Origin: Eubacteriales bacterium
GTDB lineage: Bacteria > Bacillota > Clostridia > Oscillospirales > Oscillospiraceae
Direction of reading: 5' to 3'
Assembly (NCBI GenBank): GCA_030531595.1
Contig: JAUNND010000012.1
Location: 1-41,368 of the forward strand
Length of the DNA: 41,368 nucleotides
Part shown: positions 38,152-41,368 of the stretch, piece after piece
Numbering within the stretch: position 1 is the first letter of the stretch
Layout of the letters: each line of letters starts with the position of its first letter
Translations under genes and position numbers: made by a program
Notes under the pieces: model-generated
Seen by the model: only the letters and a program-made list of their open reading frames with translations
Databases searched by the model: none
Told to the model about the DNA's origin: nothing

Positions 38152-39877
38152 CTAAAGGAATAAACGGTATTACGCAAAGCAGCGGCAGAGTGGTGAACAA
38201 GGAATACGCATATCGAAATTCGGCGTACACGGGCGTCGCTATCAGCAGTGTTGCCAAAACGGCGATCACCGGTATATAGATCACCGTAAGGGCGTATTTC
38301 CTGTTAACGATACACAGTGAAAACATACTGAGCAGTACCCACGCCGCAAGACCGATGCTGAAAAACGATCCGACTATCGGAAGATTAGGAGAATAAAACC
38401 CGACATCGGCAAATATTCGCCCGATACTGTCCGGCAGATGTCTGTCCTTGTATATTTCAAGCTGTATGCAGTCATCGCAATAGGTGCTCATACTCCAGTA
38501 CTTAACATCAGGGTACCAGTAGCCCTTCGTCTGCTCAATAAACCCTCTCAGATAATCTCCCGGATGACTCATGCCGATATTCACCCATAGCTTCAAATAC
38601 TCACCCTTATGAGCTGAAAGATACTCAACATCCCCTGTGGTACGTATCAGATTTTTGATGGGGTCGGAAATGTTCTCGTTATAAGTATCCTTAACGGCGG
38701 AAATGTCAATTATTCGGCTTAACAGCTCCTCCTGCTCTCCCGTCAGCTCCCCATCGGATGCAATGACGCGGGCTATCTGCTGCGCCGGTATGGACAGCGA
38801 CTCAACAAAATCAGCAGGTCTGATATTAAGAGAAGGATAGACAACTCCCGTAATAAGTATTGAAGCCGCTGCCGTACCTGCGGCGATAACGGTGATTTTA
38901 ATATTCTGTTTTCTGAATACTATTATAATAAACGGCAGCGTGAGAACAAACGCATACAAGCCGTTTGAGCGCAGCAGGCAGACACCAAAAGCGGAAAAAG
39001 CAAACAGCGACAACAGACCCGCTCCTGTTTTTTCCCCCTGTTTGCTGCGTTCCAGAAGCTGCCACAATGTGGTACAAAGAAGGAGCACCATTCCTCCGAA
39101 GGGAACATCCTTCCACACGGTCACACTGTATGACGCGTGGTATGGTAAAAAAAGATACAATGCCAACACTGCAATAATCGCCGTTCTTTTTATCCCTTCA
39201 CGGTAGAGTACTGCCACGGTATAGGCAAAGCAGGCAGACATGAATATGAGCTGAACGAAGGTATATAATCCCAGCGCGACATTTTGATTTCCGTCAAACA
39301 GCTTAAAGCCGATATTGAATATAAGCTTGAGAAACATAGTGTTTGCAACAGGATGATGGTTGGAAAGCGGAATAAGTCCCATTGCCTGCATTATCTGATT
39401 GCTCGAATCGGGAGAGGTATTGCCGGGAAACTCATAAAGCCACCAGAGAGAATAAACTATCAGCAGACAGGCAAAGGAAGCAAAAAATACACGTTTGCAT
39501 TTTTTAGCACTTCTGTCCGATGCTGTATCCGCAAGACTGACGCTTGACAGCTTTTCAAACAGCACACTCAAGCCCGCCGCAAAAAGCACCCAGAGTCCCG
39601 CAAAGCGAACTGCCGTCCACAATATGTAGTTTTTTGCCTCGCTCTGTGCGTCAAGCTTTCCTAAAACCGAGCAGAGCGCAAAAACGGCACCGAGTATCGT
39701 ACCGGCAATATATGAACGCCTGCTTATCCTGTCGGACGCAGCTTTCAGCAGAAAAAATATACCCACAGCCGCCAAAGCAAGCAGAGCTTCATGTGACGAC
39801 ATTTCAAGCTGAGCCCAGGCAGCCGATGCGGAAAGCACGGTAAGTATTATTAAAAGAAACAGCTTTGTATTTTTCAT
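38141..39877 (-). CDS. Polytopic membrane protein, DUF6020-like (possible GT-C enzyme), paralogue 2
   Basis: 578 residues with about 12 membrane segments. It shares the 'EFPGNTSPDSSNQIMQAMGL' / 'SNHHP' / 'LFDGNQN' / 'SVTVWKD' motifs and the C-terminal 'RYAYSLFTTLPLLCVIPFIP' with the gene at 35167-36924. The N-terminus (MKNTKLFLLIILTVLSASAA) shows what the paralogue's start should look like. The last residues 'GNH' and the TGA are supplied by the MITE at 37993-38151; the paralogue continues about 14 residues further. Function unknown; a GT-C-like role with the GT2 enzyme is an inference. Confidence 0.78.
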   Translation of the reverse strand: MKNTKLFLLIILTVLSASAAWAQLEMSSHEALLALAAVGIFFLLKAASDRISRRSYIAGTILGAVFALCSVLGKLDAQSEAKNYILWTAVRFAGLWVLFAAGLSVLFEKLSSVSLADTASDRSAKKCKRVFFASFACLLIVYSLWWLYEFPGNTSPDSSNQIMQAMGLIPLSNHHPVANTMFLKLIFNIGFKLFDGNQNVALGLYTFVQLIFMSACFAYTVAVLYREGIKRTAIIAVLALYLFLPYHASYSVTVWKDVPFGGMVLLLCTTLWQLLERSKQGEKTGAGLLSLFAFSAFGVCLLRSNGLYAFVLTLPFIIIVFRKQNIKITVIAAGTAAASILITGVVYPSLNIRPADFVESLSIPAQQIARVIASDGELTGEQEELLSRIIDISAVKDTYNENISDPIKNLIRTTGDVEYLSAHKGEYLKLWVNIGMSHPGDYLRGFIEQTKGYWYPDVKYWSMSTYCDDCIQLEIYKDRHLPDSIGRIFADVGFYSPNLPIVGSFFSIGLAAWVLLSMFSLCIVNRKYALTVIYIPVIAVLATLLIATPVYAEFRYAYSLFTTLPLLCVIPFIPLGNH

Positions 39878-39919
39878 AATAAATGCTTTTATTCCCTATT
39901 TAAACAAACATTTTTGTCA

Positions 39920-39948
39920 AGTATAACATCGAAGCCGACGATATTCAA
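39920..39948 (-). promoter_or_regulatory. Promoter of the paralogue 2-GT2-paralogue 1 cluster
   Basis: On the minus strand TTGAAT, 17-base spacer, TATACT, 43 bases before the ATG. The remaining intergenic sequence up to 40120 shows no gene. Confidence 0.6.
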
Positions 39949-40124
39949 GATAAATCGGTCGCTTTGACGAAATTTGGGATAACAAGTCAGACACTATTGA
40001 TTTCAGCATCGTTTTGCCGTACAATATCTCGGGCTGCCGCAGGAGAAATTTTTTCTTGTGCTACTATATTTAGTGCTCTAAAAATTACATTTCAGAAATT
40101 ATTATTACATATTGTAGTTTTCTA

Positions 40125-40153
40125 TTGACAAACTTCCGTTTTGCCGTTATGAT
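40125..40153 (+). promoter_or_regulatory. Promoter of nrdG-nrdD with palindrome at the start site
   Basis: TTGACA, 17-base spacer, TATGAT. Directly after it AGCAC-AC-GTGCT (40154-40165) is a 5-bp-arm palindrome at the expected transcript start, a possible operator. It does not look like a standard NrdR box. Confidence 0.7.
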
Positions 40154-40183
40154 AGCACACGTGCTCACAGGAGGGGTTACATA

Positions 40184-40879
40184 ATGTTTATTTCCGGTCT
40201 GCAAAAGCTGACATTGCTCGATTACCCCGGGCGTGTTGCCTGTACGGTATTTACCGCCGGCTGTAACTTCCGCTGTCCTTTCTGTCATAATGCGCCCCTT
40301 GTTCTGCCCGAGCTGCTGCGCGAGGATTTTACGGAGGATGACGTTCTCGCCTTTCTGAAAAAACGGCGGGGCATTCTGGACGGGGTGGCGATCACGGGCG
40401 GTGAACCGCTTCTGCACAGCGGAATAGATGATTTTCTCAAAAAGGTTCGTGAGCTTGGATACAGCATCAAGCTCGACACCAACGGTTCCTTTCCGGATCA
40501 TCTTGTGCGTATCGTTGAAGCGGGTCTTGCGGACAGAGTCGCCATGGACATAAAAAACGCGCCCGCGCTCTACGGACGCACAACGGATATCGAAAATTTC
40601 GACATCTCAAAAGTCGAGGCTTCAAAAAATTACCTGCTGGAAGGGCATATCGACTATGAATTTCGCACGACTGTCGTAAAGGGTCTGCACACGGAGGAAA
40701 GCCTTATCGGTGCGGCACAATGGATAGAGGGCGCGAAAGAATACTATCTGCAGCAATTTAAAAATTCGGGAAATGTAATCAATACGGACGGACTGAGTGC
40801 TTTCGATGAAAACGAAATGCACGCTCTTGCGGACAAGGTGAGAGTTTACGTGCCGTCGGTTCAGATACGCGGAATATGA
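40184..40879 (+). CDS. nrdG: Anaerobic ribonucleotide reductase activating protein (radical SAM)
   Basis: 231 residues. The radical-SAM cysteines C27-xxx-C31-xx-C34 lie in 'AGCNFRCPFCHN', and 'ITGGEPLLH' is the SAM-binding GGE motif. The start 'ISGLQKLTLLDYPGRVACTVF' is typical of the NrdG type found upstream of nrdD in Firmicutes. It generates the glycyl radical on NrdD. GGAGG lies 10 bases before the ATG. nrdD starts 37 bases downstream. Confidence 0.94.
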   Translation: MFISGLQKLTLLDYPGRVACTVFTAGCNFRCPFCHNAPLVLPELLREDFTEDDVLAFLKKRRGILDGVAITGGEPLLHSGIDDFLKKVRELGYSIKLDTNGSFPDHLVRIVEAGLADRVAMDIKNAPALYGRTTDIENFDISKVEASKNYLLEGHIDYEFRTTVVKGLHTEESLIGAAQWIEGAKEYYLQQFKNSGNVINTDGLSAFDENEMHALADKVRVYVPSVQIRGI

Positions 40880-40916
40880 TCGCGTAAATAATAAAAACGG
40901 AGGTACAAAGGAAGAA

Positions 40917-41368
40917 ATGTATCAGGTGATCAAGCGCGACGGGCAGGTCGTTGATTTCAACATTGAAAAGATCGCAAACGCGATCAAAAAGGCATTTGAG
41001 GCCACAAAGACAGAATATAACGATGACGTTATCGATTTTCTGGCTTTGAAGGTCTCTGCGGATTATCTTAAAAAGATAAAAGACGGCAAGGTGGCCGTTG
41101 AAGATATACAGGACAGCGTTGAATCCGTGCTTTCACGCGGCGGCTATGAGGCTGTCGCCAAAGCATACATCCTCTACCGTAAGCAGCGCGAGAAGCTGCG
41201 CAACGCGAAGTCTACCTACCTCGACTACAAGGACACCGTGGACAAGTACCTCAAGATCGAGGACTGGCGCGTCAAGGAAAACTCCACCGTCACCTACTCT
41301 GTGGGCGGTCTGATCCTCTCCAACTCCGGCGCCATCACCGCCAACTACTGGCTCAGCGAGGTCTACGA
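40917..41368 (+). CDS. nrdD: Anaerobic ribonucleoside-triphosphate reductase, N-terminal part
   Basis: The reading frame runs to the window end (150 codons seen of about 700 expected). Residues 3-90 are an ATP-cone ('VIKRDGQVVDFNIEKIANAIKKAF'), the allosteric nucleotide-sensing domain, followed by the start of the class III catalytic domain ('ENSTVTYSVGGLILSNSGAITANYW', split here by description only). It reduces NTPs to dNTPs with formate or thioredoxin as reductant under anoxia. AAAGGAAG precedes the ATG. The active-site cysteines and glycyl-radical site lie outside the window. Confidence 0.93.
   Translation, partial: MYQVIKRDGQVVDFNIEKIANAIKKAFEATKTEYNDDVIDFLALKVSADYLKKIKDGKVAVEDIQDSVESVLSRGGYEAVAKAYILYRKQREKLRNAKSTYLDYKDTVDKYLKIEDWRVKENSTVTYSVGGLILSNSGAITANYWLSEVY

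Overview
The window looks like chromosomal DNA of an anaerobic, probably endospore-forming Clostridia member, most likely an Oscillospiraceae/Ruminococcaceae-type gut bacterium. The grounds are a four-subunit 2-oxoacid:ferredoxin oxidoreductase, class III (anaerobic) ribonucleotide reductase genes, a clostridial GlgC+GlgD glycogen module, Gram-positive ribosome binding sites, and two promoters resembling sporulation sigma factors (sigma-E and sigma-F). The family assignment is inference. I see no rRNA or tRNA genes, CRISPR array, prophage or transposase gene.

Layout. 1-3.6 kb: a PepSY protein and an OmpR-type regulator with a degenerate receiver (minus), a SleB-like lipoprotein, a 44-residue membrane protein and an HD-domain protein. 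3.6-4.1 kb: a small two-promoter peptide cassette (cassette 1, holin-like peptide). 4.1-7.6 kb: korDABC-like operon and a P-loop ATPase. 7.9-15.6 kb: glgC-glgD-glgP, a PfkB kinase and a membrane PIG-L deacetylase. 15.7-20.4 kb: pth and prs (minus), prfB (plus), an 18-residue ORF behind a sigma-E-like promoter, and a parvulin-type foldase. 20.5-24.1 kb: an orphan HigA antitoxin with a 12-codon HigB remnant, tcdA, cassette 2, rarA, a DUF951 gene, a GIY-YIG gene and a cysteine-rich mini-protein. 24.3-30.8 kb: a CDF transporter, malQ, and a CotH/VTC/DUF4956 triad. 30.8-31.4 kb: cassette 3 and nested hairpin repeats. 31.4-35.2 kb: a SpoIIQ-like M23 protein and the methionine transporter metN-metI-metQ behind a methionine-rich leader peptide. 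35.2-39.9 kb: two paralogous polytopic membrane proteins around a GT2 glycosyltransferase. 40.2 kb to the end: nrdG and the start of nrdD.

How the genes fit together. GlgC/GlgD make ADP-glucose for glycogen, GlgP degrades glycogen, and MalQ, further along, reshapes maltodextrins. The Kor complex and NrdDG are oxygen-sensitive iron-sulfur enzymes of an obligate anaerobe. CotH-VTC-DUF4956 form one overlapping operon, probably acting at the envelope on phosphate or polyphosphate chemistry. The GT2 enzyme and its two membrane neighbours look like a lipid-linked sugar system.

Most striking signals. (1) metNIQ is preceded by a consensus promoter, a 32-codon ORF with 12 Met codons, and mutually exclusive antiterminator/terminator hairpins: a candidate methionine leader-peptide attenuator. 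(2) Three short cassettes share one plan: a sense promoter, a structured leader, a 26-28 codon peptide gene, a central hairpin, a strong convergent antisense promoter, and matching inverted repeats at the two ends. They carry two unrelated peptide types, which suggests a modular type I toxin-antitoxin-like family. (3) Several genes show decay or slippage: HigB cut to its two ends, a receiver gene without a start codon, a T7 run that puts a good start out of frame, and a MITE that supplies a gene's stop codon.
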